A stretch of DNA of 49,481 nt from positions 1 to 49,481 of the forward strand of contig CAZGGG010000018.1 of the NCBI GenBank assembly GCA_964525165.1, written 5' to 3'. The notes under the pieces are model-generated. The model made no database searches. It had not been told where the DNA came from and was given only the letters and a program-made list of their open reading frames with translations. Source of the stretch: JAWLFI01 sp964525165. GTDB lineage: Bacteria > Bacteroidota > Bacteroidia > Chitinophagales > Saprospiraceae. The position numbers and the translations under genes were made by a program. This document shows, one piece after another, positions 43,401-49,481 of the stretch (the first letter of the stretch is position 1; every line of letters starts with the position of its first letter).

Positions 43401-44037
43401 ATTTGGCGATGTCAACCCTATGGCCGTTGAGGCTTATAACGAAATGAAAGAGCGACATGACTTGATTGCGGAACAACGACAGGATATCATAGACGCTCAA
43501 GTACAGTTGAAAAAAACCATAACCGAGATAGAAAAAACAGCTACCGATCGCTTTATGGCTGCTTTCTCGGAGATTCGGACTCATTTCATTGATGTATTCA
43601 GAACCTTGTTTACAGAAGATGATACGGCCGATCTCGTATTGGTAAATGAAGAGGATCCATTGGATTCTAATATTGAAATTATTGCGAAGCCTAAAGGCAA
43701 AAGGCCTAAAAGCTTGTCTCAACTATCAGGAGGGGAGAAGACCCTTACGGCTACTGCTTTACTCTTCGCTTTATATCTTCTGAAACCTGCGCCTTTCTGT
43801 ATTTTTGATGAAGTAGACGCACCTCTGGATGATGCGAATATTGAGAAGTTCAACAAAATCATCAAGCGATTTTCCCAACAATCTCAATTCATCATTGTGA
43901 CACACAACAAGTCCACCATGGCAGCTGTAGATGTCATTTATGGTGTGTATATGAATGAGCCTGGCTTGTCAGGAGTCAGTGCGGTGGATTTTAGAAATCT
44001 GGCGCACCAATCCTTGCTTGAAGCAGTCAATAATTAG
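40480..44037 (+). CDS. smc: Chromosome segregation protein SMC
   Basis: A 1185-residue condensin subunit that extrudes DNA loops and helps separate the chromosomes. Walker A is GPNGSGKS at 31-38. Long coiled-coil arms rich in Lys, Glu and Gln lie at about 165-500 and 690-1015. The hinge (about 515-670, LEGFPESARFLKKNN to VYFLEEEQLAS) separates them. The C-terminal head has signature LSGGEK (1082-1087) and Walker B FCIFDEVDAPLDD (1106-1118). Length and architecture are standard. The partners scpA and scpB are not in the window. The stop shares TTAG with the stop of the convergent CNNM gene. Confidence 0.97.
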   Translation: MRLKRLELKGFKSFAKETVIHFNEDITGVVGPNGSGKSNVVDAIRWVLGEQKTTELRLDRMADVLFNGTKKRKPAQQAKVSVTFDNDKGLIASEYSELTITRILYRSGDSEYRLNDVSCRLKDIRSILMDTGIGSNTYAIIALGMVDDILSDKDQARRKMFEQAAGISKFKMRKRETLLKLKNADQDLDRVEDLLHEIEGNLKRLKKEAKQAEKYLDLKKEYKICSIDAAIIRSKKWRAEYKELEGKILSEKTRLEEIAAQIVKRQSLVEEKKRANLNNELVVSENQKNLSALVQRIRELEGQIEMRKQRVSYNKRLLERTKDQIVLSKTKIKEVNVDLEKLSDQMKAEESSFKEMQAELEQTKSQKEKVDAQYAGVKIVRNQRLEQQQQWEQQKVQWEKQIAVAESQAIEMQRQLSRIQEESSQELKQLHELKGQEQYLRKQYEDHHLKYETLKSSEEARKQKVEELQKGLEESKEELQKVFRLLDARQNDYELTKSLVENLEGFPESARFLKKNNKWKNDAPLFSDIIFCDEAYRGALENFLEPYLSFFIVGSPQEALQGIQLLKDAQKGKAHFLIHSGLSQSKETPALIGAEAAIHKLEVDPMFQDLVESLLVNVYFLEEEQLASQMIKEHPEAIFLSKDGTVIWRKNQLSGGSAGLFEGKRIGRKKNLEKLNTQITKLKAEGHQWEKKIHQFKQDIEAQKTEQLDLKIEEAQSKKQELEKELHKAEISIESLQNNQSKSQARKDELEREITARKNQIANLRNKISALDTQLQTVKSEAQQADLGFNKVAEESSRISEAYNQLQIETLRKEARVQQLKSELAYKERRKKELEQEENSKVKEQQELNEAIQKDQKDHQTDEDRLAVHYQKKKDKQEALSEVERVYFQARNEISELEKQLGKDQHAQQQQQELIYQLKDRFNEVKLELRGISERLQVEFEISINQVIDQPTSKEWELNELKEHLERLRHRLSRFGDVNPMAVEAYNEMKERHDLIAEQRQDIIDAQVQLKKTITEIEKTATDRFMAAFSEIRTHFIDVFRTLFTEDDTADLVLVNEEDPLDSNIEIIAKPKGKRPKSLSQLSGGEKTLTATALLFALYLLKPAPFCIFDEVDAPLDDANIEKFNKIIKRFSQQSQFIIVTHNKSTMAAVDVIYGVYMNEPGLSGVSAVDFRNLAHQSLLEAVNN

Positions 44038-45134
44038 TCCGGATCACTTGAGTCATTGAGAATTCCGAGTGCTCTTGCCCGATTTTCCCAATTTTTACGT
44101 GCCAGTCTTTGCATATCCTCTATATTATCCATTTCATCGAGGATTTCCATGCCTAATAAGGTTTCGATGACATCTTCCATGGTCACCAATCCTTCCACAC
44201 CTCCATATTGGTCTACGACCACCGCGATATGCTCTCTTTTTTCCATCAGTCGATTGAATAATTCAGTGATGGAAATGACTTCCGTAACCATTTCTATGGG
44301 TCTATGGATGGACTTCAAAGCTTGATCGCCTTTACCCTCTAACAGATGTTGTAATAGGTCGTCTTTAAGAATGAAGCCCTTAATGTCATCTTTATTGGTT
44401 GAGTAAATAGGAATTCTGGAGAACCTCAATGCTTTGTGATCTTCATAAAACTCCTTGATGGACATGTCTTCATGAGCAGCAATGAGCACCGTTCGTGGTG
44501 TCATAATATCTTTAGCTGTAATGGTATTGAACTTCATTAAGTTCTGAATGATATTGGATTCACCTTTTCTGAAAATACCTTCTTCTTCACCAATTTCTGC
44601 CATTACTCTGAAGTCAGTTCTGCTGAAGGCAGCTTCGGCATCTTTTCTTTTCAAACGTGTAGTAATCCACTTACTCAGCCAAACCAAAGGCCATAAAGCA
44701 TAAATGATGAAATTTAAGGACCTTACGGTAAAAGTGGATAAAGCTCTCCAATAGTTTGCCCCCAGTGTTTTAGGGATGATTTCTGATAAAATCAAGATCG
44801 CAAGGGTCATAATTGTCGGAACAATCACACTTGCTACATTGATTTGCAGATTGATCAAACCTATGGAGACATAAGATTCTGACCATATCTTCGCCGCTTG
44901 TGCTCCCACGCCTATGGCGCCTACCGTATGCGCGATGGTATTGAGGGTCAAAATGGCTGCTAAAGGAAGGTCAATATTGTCCTTCATGTTTTTTAACAGC
45001 GTGCCTGACTTTGTACCACTTTTGGATTGCACTTGCACGAATGCCGGAGGAATACTCAATAAGACTGCTTCCCAAATAGAACATAAGAAGGAAAACAGAA
45101 TAGAGATGACAAAAAAGAAGATTAATACACCCAT
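44034..45134 (-). CDS. CNNM/CBS-domain membrane protein (hemolysin family, no CorC_HlyC domain)
   Basis: A 366-residue membrane protein. The N-terminal DUF21/CNNM domain has four hydrophobic segments (LIFFFVISILFSFLCSIWEAVLLSI, then the region of LPLAAILTLNTIAHTVGAIGVGAQAA, IVPTIMTLAILILSEIIPKTLGANYWRAL and FIIYALWPLVWLS). Two CBS domains follow (ITAKDIMTPRTVLIAAHEDMS, and IEMVTEVISITELFNRLMEKREHIAVVVDQYGGVEGLVTMEDVIETLLG). The C-terminal CorC_HlyC domain of many family members is missing. Such proteins are linked to Mg2+/divalent cation export. The gene stands alone, but an unusual terminator-like hairpin and stem-loop precede it. Confidence 0.9.
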   Translation of the reverse strand: MGVLIFFFVISILFSFLCSIWEAVLLSIPPAFVQVQSKSGTKSGTLLKNMKDNIDLPLAAILTLNTIAHTVGAIGVGAQAAKIWSESYVSIGLINLQINVASVIVPTIMTLAILILSEIIPKTLGANYWRALSTFTVRSLNFIIYALWPLVWLSKWITTRLKRKDAEAAFSRTDFRVMAEIGEEEGIFRKGESNIIQNLMKFNTITAKDIMTPRTVLIAAHEDMSIKEFYEDHKALRFSRIPIYSTNKDDIKGFILKDDLLQHLLEGKGDQALKSIHRPIEMVTEVISITELFNRLMEKREHIAVVVDQYGGVEGLVTMEDVIETLLGMEILDEMDNIEDMQRLARKNWENRARALGILNDSSDPD

Positions 45135-45145
45135 TCCCCAAAGGT

Positions 45146-45177
45146 AAAAAAAAGCCCGGAGTGGTTGGTCTCCGGGC
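45146..45177 (-). promoter_or_regulatory. Terminator-like hairpin in the leader of the CNNM gene
   Basis: On the minus strand, a perfect 8-bp GC-rich stem (GCCCGGAG, loop ACCAACCA, CTCCGGGC; plus coordinates 45154-45177) is followed by eight T residues (45153-45146). The T run ends 11 bases before the CNNM ATG. Transcription of the minus strand from further right would reach this site before the gene, so it is placed as an attenuator; a leaderless start is also possible, since TACCTTTG lies at 45139-45146. Confidence 0.65.
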
Positions 45178-45187
45178 CTGGTTCCAT

Positions 45188-45215
45188 CTGTAACAGGTTG
45201 GTTTTAACGTTACAG
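45188..45215 (-). ncRNA. Stem-loop in the CNNM leader
   Basis: CTGTAAC (45188-45194) pairs perfectly with GTTACAG (45209-45215), giving a 7-bp stem and a 14-base loop that contains ACCAACC on the minus strand. The same ACCAACC forms the loop of the terminator-like hairpin 10 bases downstream on that strand. It could be part of a cis-acting RNA; no known family is recognised. Confidence 0.35.
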
Positions 45216-45330
45216 CGAATATGTAAACCTAATATTCAAATACCATACCAAATTTTATAGTTCAGTTAAGGGAGCATTTATTATGACGAGAGGGGTTCAT
45301 ACTCAATCAGTTATATAAAGACTATCTTTA

Positions 45331-45349
45331 ATATGAATACTTTTCATAT
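45331..45349 (+). promoter_or_regulatory. Palindromic operator candidate upstream of the HTH gene
   Basis: ATATGAA, a 5-base spacer and TTCATAT form a perfect 7-bp inverted repeat whose end lies 31 bases before the ATG of the HTH-domain protein gene. The position suits a dimeric regulator, possibly autoregulation. The rest of 45216-45380 is A/T-rich with no other signal I can support. Confidence 0.35.
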
Positions 45350-45380
45350 ATTACTCTTTTGAAATACTTAATGAACGTTT

Positions 45381-46376
45381 ATGGAATTACAAACCTATTT
45401 GTTTGATGTTTTAGAGAGCCGCTATCCTAAACGATCTGATTTGGTAGCAGCCTTACAAGACCTATTATCCGTCGGGAAGGATGCCATTTATAGGAGGATG
45501 AGAGGAGAAACATTCCTGACTCCCGATGAAATTAGTTTACTGTGTAAAACGTATCAAATCTCTTTGGATGGTTTGATTCATCAGGATACAGGCACCGTTT
45601 TTTTTGATTTCAGCGCGTTTAAGAATCCTATCCGGTCTGTTGACCAATATCTGGAGGGCTTAATCAGGAATGTAGATCAAGTGCTTTCCATACCGGATGG
45701 GAAAATTTACTATGCTTCCAGTGAGGTACCCATTTTTTACTATGCGTTTTTCCCTGACCTGTTGATGTTTAAACTTTATGTTTGGGGACAGACTATTTGG
45801 GATATAGACGCTTATAAAAACCTGCCTTTTTCTATTGATGTGATGCCTTATCATACTCGAGCGCTTGCGGAAGAACTGATACAGAAGTACGTTGCAAATG
45901 ATACGATTGAGCTATGGTCTATGAATGTTATGGAAAATACGCTCAATCAGATCCATTACCATGTTGAAATTGGAAACTTTAAAGATCCTTCTGAAGCTGT
46001 CAAACTGTGCGATGATATCAATCAATTATTAGAACATATTCACAAAATGGCACAGGCAGAGTCTAAGTTTTTACCGGGCCAGCAAAGCCCTCAAGGGCAT
46101 TTTGATTTGTACCATAATGAAATGATCTATACCAATAATACGATTTACTTTAGTTCACCTCATTTGAACATGTTGTTCGCCACTTTTGCGAATCCTAATT
46201 TTTTAGCCAGCAGTGACCCAAAAGTATGTGCTTATAAGTTTAATTGGTTTAAGAACCTCATTTCAAAAAGTAGTCCAATGAGTGGCGCGGCAGAGAAAAG
46301 TCGATCGAGATTCTTTTTATCTGTTAACCGTTCTGTTCAAAGAACCCGACAAAAGCTGATGGCCATGATAGAGTAG
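45381..46376 (+). CDS. Helix-turn-helix transcription regulator-like protein
   Basis: A 331-residue protein with an N-terminal HTH similar to Cro/BetR-type domains at about residues 17-66 (RSDLVAALQDLLSVGKDAIYRRMRGETFLTPDEISLLCKTYQIS). The rest has no domain I recognise: it reads as mixed alpha/beta with many aromatic residues (KIYYASSEVPIFYYAFFPDLLMFKLYVWGQTIWDID) and a basic C-terminal tail. Proteins of this size with this HTH recur in Saprospiria-like genomes and may sense a ligand, but none is known to me. It has its own leader with a palindromic operator candidate. It is divergent from the CNNM gene, separated by 246 bases, and followed by purM. Confidence 0.75.
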   Translation: MELQTYLFDVLESRYPKRSDLVAALQDLLSVGKDAIYRRMRGETFLTPDEISLLCKTYQISLDGLIHQDTGTVFFDFSAFKNPIRSVDQYLEGLIRNVDQVLSIPDGKIYYASSEVPIFYYAFFPDLLMFKLYVWGQTIWDIDAYKNLPFSIDVMPYHTRALAEELIQKYVANDTIELWSMNVMENTLNQIHYHVEIGNFKDPSEAVKLCDDINQLLEHIHKMAQAESKFLPGQQSPQGHFDLYHNEMIYTNNTIYFSSPHLNMLFATFANPNFLASSDPKVCAYKFNWFKNLISKSSPMSGAAEKSRSRFFLSVNRSVQRTRQKLMAMIE

Positions 46377-46388
46377 GGCCAAGTTTAT

Positions 46389-46396
46389 TACTTTTG
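46389..46396 (+). promoter_or_regulatory. Candidate -7 box for the purM-like gene
   Basis: TACTTTTG is an exact TAnnTTTG match, 14 bases before the ATG at 46410, followed by an A-rich leader. No TTG at -33 spacing. Confidence 0.5.
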
Positions 46397-46409
46397 CAAA
46401 AAAAATAGA

Positions 46410-47591
46410 ATGACGAGCTCGAACCGTTACGACAAGAGAGGAGTGTCTGCAGATAAACATGAAGTCCATGCAGCAATCGAAAAGCTTGATAAGGGCTTAT
46501 ATCCACTGGCGTTTTGTAAGATACTTCCTGATGTAGCGGGTGGTGATGATTCATTTTGCAATATTATGCATGCTGATACTGCAGGAACCAAAACAAGCCT
46601 TGCATATCTCTATTGGAAGGAAACAGGTGATTTAAACGTTTGGAAAGGCATTGTTCAGGATGCAATCGCCATGAATGTAGATGATATGGCGTGTGTGGGG
46701 GCAATCAATAATATTCTCTTATCCTCTACCATTGGTCGAAATAAAAAGAAGATTCCGGGGGAAGTATTAAAAACACTGATTGAAGGGACTTCAGAATTCG
46801 TGGAGAACATGCTGGAACATGGTGTAGGGATACACCTTACAGGGGGCGAAACAGCAGATGTTGGAGATATTGTGAGAACTGTTGATGTTGGATTCACCAC
46901 ATTTACAAGAATGAAAAAATCTGAGCTGATCATCAACGATATTGCTCCGGGGCAAGTTATTGTAGGTTTTTCCAGTAGTGGTCAGGCCACCTATGAATCA
47001 GCTTATAACGGTGGAATGGGTTCCAATGGCCTTACCTCAGCACGTCATGATTTGTTTAGCAAGAAATATGCTACAACCTATCCTGAATCATTTGACCCTG
47101 ACTTGGATGAGGAAGTACGTTATGTAGGCCCATTTAGTTTGACGGATACTGTTAAGATCCAAGATGAAATGCTACATGTCGGAAAACTTGTTCTTAGTCC
47201 TACAAGAACGTATTTGCCCTTATTGAATCGCATTCTTGAGCAATATCGTTCCGCTATTCGGGGGATGATACACTGTACCGGAGGTGCTCAAACAAAAGTG
47301 TTAAAGTACATGAAAAATGCTCATGTTATCAAAGACAACTTATTGGAGGTGCCACCGCTCTTTCAATTGATTAAGGAACATACCCCCACTTCTTATCGGG
47401 AAATGTATCAAGTTTTTAATATGGGGCATCGCTTAGAGATATATACTGAACCTCATTATGCTCAAGCACTCATAGAAATTGCCTCATCATTTAATATTGA
47501 AGCGAAAATTATTGGAAGGGTAGAGGCTTCAGAAGATAAGATAGTAACAGTCACCGATCCGAATGGTAAGTTGATTGAATACAAAAGTTAG
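46410..47591 (+). CDS. purM: Phosphoribosylformylglycinamidine cyclo-ligase (AIR synthase) family protein
   Basis: AIR synthase-type enzyme for de novo purine synthesis, making the substrate of PurK (which is in this window at 24.2 kb). The 393-residue protein opens with YDKRGVSADKHEVHAAI (the YxxRGV/SxxKxxV pattern), has HADTAGTKTSLAYLYWKETGD for the ATP-binding metal loop, AMNVDDMACVGA, HLTGGETADV and VGFSSSGQATYESAYNGGMGSNG, then HCTGGAQTKVLKYM in the C-terminal domain. It is a long, divergent Bacteroidota-type PurM, about 40-50 residues above the usual. Gene-name use is by family, not by proven activity. Its stop is 3 bases from the convergent Lacal_2735 stop. Confidence 0.88.
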   Translation: MTSSNRYDKRGVSADKHEVHAAIEKLDKGLYPLAFCKILPDVAGGDDSFCNIMHADTAGTKTSLAYLYWKETGDLNVWKGIVQDAIAMNVDDMACVGAINNILLSSTIGRNKKKIPGEVLKTLIEGTSEFVENMLEHGVGIHLTGGETADVGDIVRTVDVGFTTFTRMKKSELIINDIAPGQVIVGFSSSGQATYESAYNGGMGSNGLTSARHDLFSKKYATTYPESFDPDLDEEVRYVGPFSLTDTVKIQDEMLHVGKLVLSPTRTYLPLLNRILEQYRSAIRGMIHCTGGAQTKVLKYMKNAHVIKDNLLEVPPLFQLIKEHTPTSYREMYQVFNMGHRLEIYTEPHYAQALIEIASSFNIEAKIIGRVEASEDKIVTVTDPNGKLIEYKS

Positions 47592-47594
47592 GAA

Positions 47595-47774
47595 CTATTC
47601 TTTTTCCTGCTTTTCTAGCGCTTCGATTTTTTTAAGAATCGCATCTGCTTCGGCCATTTTTTGATCTCCTTTGGTCCGATCAATTTTGGACAATTGAAAG
47701 GCCTCTTGCTGCAATTTTTTATATTCTTTCAGCAATTTGTCCTTGGGTGATTTTTTCTTGAATAATCCGAACAT
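47595..47774 (-). CDS. Lacal_2735 family small protein
   Basis: A 59-residue protein beginning MFGLFKKKSPKDKLLKEYK and containing AFQLSKIDRTKGDQKMAEADA, ending KIEALEKQEKE. This matches the small Lacal_2735 family of Bacteroidota, which is charged and helical with an N-terminal hydrophobic-basic patch that may touch membrane. Its function is unknown. The gene is shorter than the usual cut-off for open reading frame lists. It lies 38 bases after the MmcQ/YjbR gene on the same strand and probably shares its transcript. Its stop is 3 bases from the convergent purM stop. Confidence 0.85.
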   Translation of the reverse strand: MFGLFKKKSPKDKLLKEYKKLQQEAFQLSKIDRTKGDQKMAEADAILKKIEALEKQEKE

Positions 47775-47812
47775 AGTGTTTTCTTTTAAAAACGTCTGAC
47801 ATGTTAAATGGT

Positions 47813-48175
47813 TTATCCTTCTAACTTCTGTTTGATTCTATCTTGGTCTTTGCGACTCATTTTTTGAATCACCAAATGGTAGGAATCTAGCACCCACTGC
47901 TTCAGAAGACGTGGAGGGATATCCTCACGCGTGGCAACTGTATTCCAGTGTTTCTTATTCATATGATAGCCGGGACGAACCCCATGAAACTGATCTCTCA
48001 ATTCAATCGCCTGATCCGGATCGCACTTTAGATTGATGCTGACAAAGGTGTTTAGGTCGGTCAGTGCAAACATTTTTTGATGAACCTTAAAGACTAAGGT
48101 GTTGGGTCCAAAGGGCATGCTTTCCTCAACCTCCGGTAACGCTAAACAAAAATTTCTGAACTCATCAATTTCCAT
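47813..48175 (-). CDS. MmcQ/YjbR family (DUF419) DNA-binding-like protein
   Basis: A 120-residue cytoplasmic protein of the MmcQ/YjbR family, with a CyaY-like fold. Landmarks: FRNFCLALPEVEESMPFGPNTLVFKVHQKMFAL at the start, INLKCDPDQAIELRDQF and VRPGYHMNKKHWNTV in the middle. The C-terminus LKQWVLDSYHLVIQKM is the usual helix. Members often act as double-wing DNA-binding-like proteins, but no specific role is known. It begins 11 bases after the DUF255 gene and precedes Lacal_2735, an apparent three-gene unit. A restriction- or mitomycin-related role is not supported here. Confidence 0.9.
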   Translation of the reverse strand: MEIDEFRNFCLALPEVEESMPFGPNTLVFKVHQKMFALTDLNTFVSINLKCDPDQAIELRDQFHGVRPGYHMNKKHWNTVATREDIPPRLLKQWVLDSYHLVIQKMSRKDQDRIKQKLEG

Positions 48176-48186
48176 CTGTGCTGCAC

Positions 48187-49481
48187 TTAAAATTCAATGA
48201 GTTCATATGCTTCTGTTACAGATTCTTTCGGCATTTTACATAATTTATCTTGACACACATAAATCATGGTGAAACCCTCTTGATACTTATCTTTTAATAG
48301 GGGAAGGTCGCTTTCTTCTTTAGATCCTAGTATAAAAGAATTTACCATATAATTTTTCTGAAATGCCAAGGCTTTGGATGGTGCCTCTTGTCCAACAATA
48401 GCGATTTCATAATGAGCATAAGCTAACCAACCCAATAGCTGGTGCCATTTACTATAGTACCTTCCATTTTCGATTAATTCAGGACTCAAAGTCCGAATCA
48501 TATCTATAGACATATTCTTCCAGTTTTCATCATCCAACAAGCTACCTAATTGGAATAAGCAGAGCGCCATTGTTGCATTTGATGAAGGAATCACATTATC
48601 TAATGTCTCTGTCTTTCGAACAATGAGTTCACTCTTATTTTTCGGACTATAATAGAAAAAAGGTGAATCCTCGGCTGAGAATTTTTCACTTACGGTTTTT
48701 GTTAGTGTGGTAGCTTTATCCAGCCACTCAACATTCAATGTGGTTTCGTACCACTTTAGATAAGTTTCAATCCAATGTGCATAATCATCAAGAAATCCCT
48801 CAGAGGACCATTTCCCATCTTTGTAGGATCGATAAATAATTCCATCCTTGTCTTTTAATGAATTTTCAAAAAAGCTGGTATTATTCTCTGCTAAGCTAAG
48901 GGAGAGCGAATCACCGGTGGCAATGTAATTGTCTAACAATCCCTTTGTCATGAGGGCATTCCAGGAGGCGAGGATTTTATCGTCTGTAGTGGGCCTTATT
49001 TTCTTTTCATCTCTGTGCACACGAAGTTTTTCCAATACCTTTTTAATTTCTGAATTCAAGCTTCCGGCTTGTGTTTTTTGAAGAACGATTTGTCCCTCCC
49101 AATTCCCCTCGTTCGAAATATCATAAAACTGCTTGAGCAACAATAATTCTGATTCCGATAACGCATTTTCCAATTCTTGGTAGGTCCAAACATAAAATTT
49201 GCCTTCTTCTCCCTCACTATCAGCATTGATAGAGGCATAAAATCCTCCTGATTCGTCTAATAACTCTCTGACCAGAAAAGCTCTGGTTTTTTCTAATACC
49301 TCTTTGTATTGAGGATCTCCTGTCCATCGGAAGGCTTTGGAATACAGACTCATTAACAAACCATTGTCGTAAAGCATTTTCTCAAAATGGGGAACTCGCC
49401 AGTCTGGGTCCGTCGAGTATCTAGCAAACCCACCCCCCAGGTGATCAAATAATCCTCCGGAGGCCATTTGGTCCAGCGTTA
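48187..49481 (-). CDS. DUF255 / YyaL-like protein, 3' part, cut by window edge
   Basis: C-terminal portion of a protein of the YyaL/SPATA20 family (thioredoxin-like DUF255 domain plus a six-hairpin glycosidase-like domain). The frame runs through the right edge of the window; the codons before the first Met at 49467 read TLDQ, which continues the conserved TLDxMAxGGLFDHLGGGFxRYSTD motif, so the gene is truncated and the N-terminal thioredoxin domain lies outside. Visible are WRVPHFEKMLYDNGLL, SGGFYASINADSEGEEGKFYVW, TDDKILASWNALMTKGLLD and SSNATMALCLFQLG, all typical. About 430 of an expected 670-700 residues are present. The function of the family is unknown. Confidence 0.92.
   Translation of the reverse strand, partial: TLDQMASGGLFDHLGGGFARYSTDPDWRVPHFEKMLYDNGLLMSLYSKAFRWTGDPQYKEVLEKTRAFLVRELLDESGGFYASINADSEGEEGKFYVWTYQELENALSESELLLLKQFYDISNEGNWEGQIVLQKTQAGSLNSEIKKVLEKLRVHRDEKKIRPTTDDKILASWNALMTKGLLDNYIATGDSLSLSLAENNTSFFENSLKDKDGIIYRSYKDGKWSSEGFLDDYAHWIETYLKWYETTLNVEWLDKATTLTKTVSEKFSAEDSPFFYYSPKNKSELIVRKTETLDNVIPSSNATMALCLFQLGSLLDDENWKNMSIDMIRTLSPELIENGRYYSKWHQLLGWLAYAHYEIAIVGQEAPSKALAFQKNYMVNSFILGSKEESDLPLLKDKYQEGFTMIYVCQDKLCKMPKESVTEAYELIEF

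Noticed and set aside
45139..45146. TACCTTTG on the minus strand as a -7 promoter box of the CNNM gene
   Set aside because: It matches the consensus but would place the transcription start at about 45132, at or inside the start codon, and its T part overlaps the terminator T run; kept only as an alternative.
1..49481. tRNA, rRNA, insertion sequences, integrases, toxin-antitoxin or defence genes
   Set aside because: None found by reading through all intergenic gaps and predicted proteins.

Overview
The window is an ordinary, densely coded stretch of chromosome from a member of the Bacteroidota, most likely a Saprospirales- or Cytophagales-like aerobe; the exact lineage is an inference. The evidence is a TonB-dependent receptor with an N-terminal carboxypeptidase-regulatory-like domain, an OmpA protein with thrombospondin type-3 repeats, a futalosine-pathway menaquinone gene (mqnE), a Lacal_2735-type small protein, a DUF6089-like barrel, A/T-rich start contexts without clear Shine-Dalgarno sequences, and several copies of the Bacteroidota -7 promoter box TAnnTTTG at sensible distances from start codons. 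I see no phage, transposon, integron, CRISPR array, tRNA or rRNA.

Layout. 0.1-5.9 kb: TonB receptor, convergent glycosyltransferase, then mqnE with an FKBP lipoprotein and a histidine phosphatase in one tight unit. 5.9-10.2 kb: nucleoside transporter (-), then uridine kinase, an outer-membrane protein, an NagX/HGSNAT-like acyltransferase (TTG start) and a small cysteine-containing lipoprotein. 10.2-14.5 kb: a minus-strand operon ccmE-ccmF-DUF2520-small protein; the CcmE carries the CxxxY form of the heme-binding motif. 14.5-22.8 kb: ftsE, a YkuK-like protein, a catalytic/non-catalytic M16 peptidase pair with a good terminator, a one-domain asparaginase homologue, OmpA/TSP3 and a GNAT-like protein. 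22.8-29.8 kb: purK-purE-SDR operon, a SPOUT RNA methyltransferase, a 2H phosphoesterase, ribH with an MBL hydrolase, a membrane-anchored TPR protein and pdhA. 29.9-36.9 kb: recF-DUF721, an S8 protease with a very large insertion, a barrel protein, recQ and a glycosyltransferase. 36.9-49.5 kb: S9 oligopeptidase, MATE exporter, smc, a CNNM/CBS membrane protein, an HTH regulator, purM-like, Lacal_2735, MmcQ/YjbR and the 3' part of a DUF255 (YyaL-like) gene cut by the window edge.

How the genes fit together. Several pathways recur: purine synthesis (purK, purE, purM-like) and nucleotide salvage (nucleoside transporter, udk); respiration (mqnE, ccmE/ccmF, pdhA); DNA maintenance and segregation (recF, DUF721/DciA-like, recQ, smc, ftsE); and envelope proteins. 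Genes within units are packed with TAATG or ATGA overlaps. Most convergent gene ends also overlap or abut, so discrete terminators are rare: only three clear ones separate transcription units.

The most unusual non-coding signal is on the minus strand in front of the CNNM/CBS gene. A GC-rich hairpin with an eight-T tract, which looks like an intrinsic terminator, ends only about 12 nt before the start codon, and no minus-strand gene lies upstream of it. A second stem-loop just upstream shares the loop sequence ACCAACC. This is a candidate attenuator, riboswitch or small RNA. I did not find a clearly new multi-gene system. No intergenic stretch exceeds 300 bases; the longest is 45135-45380.
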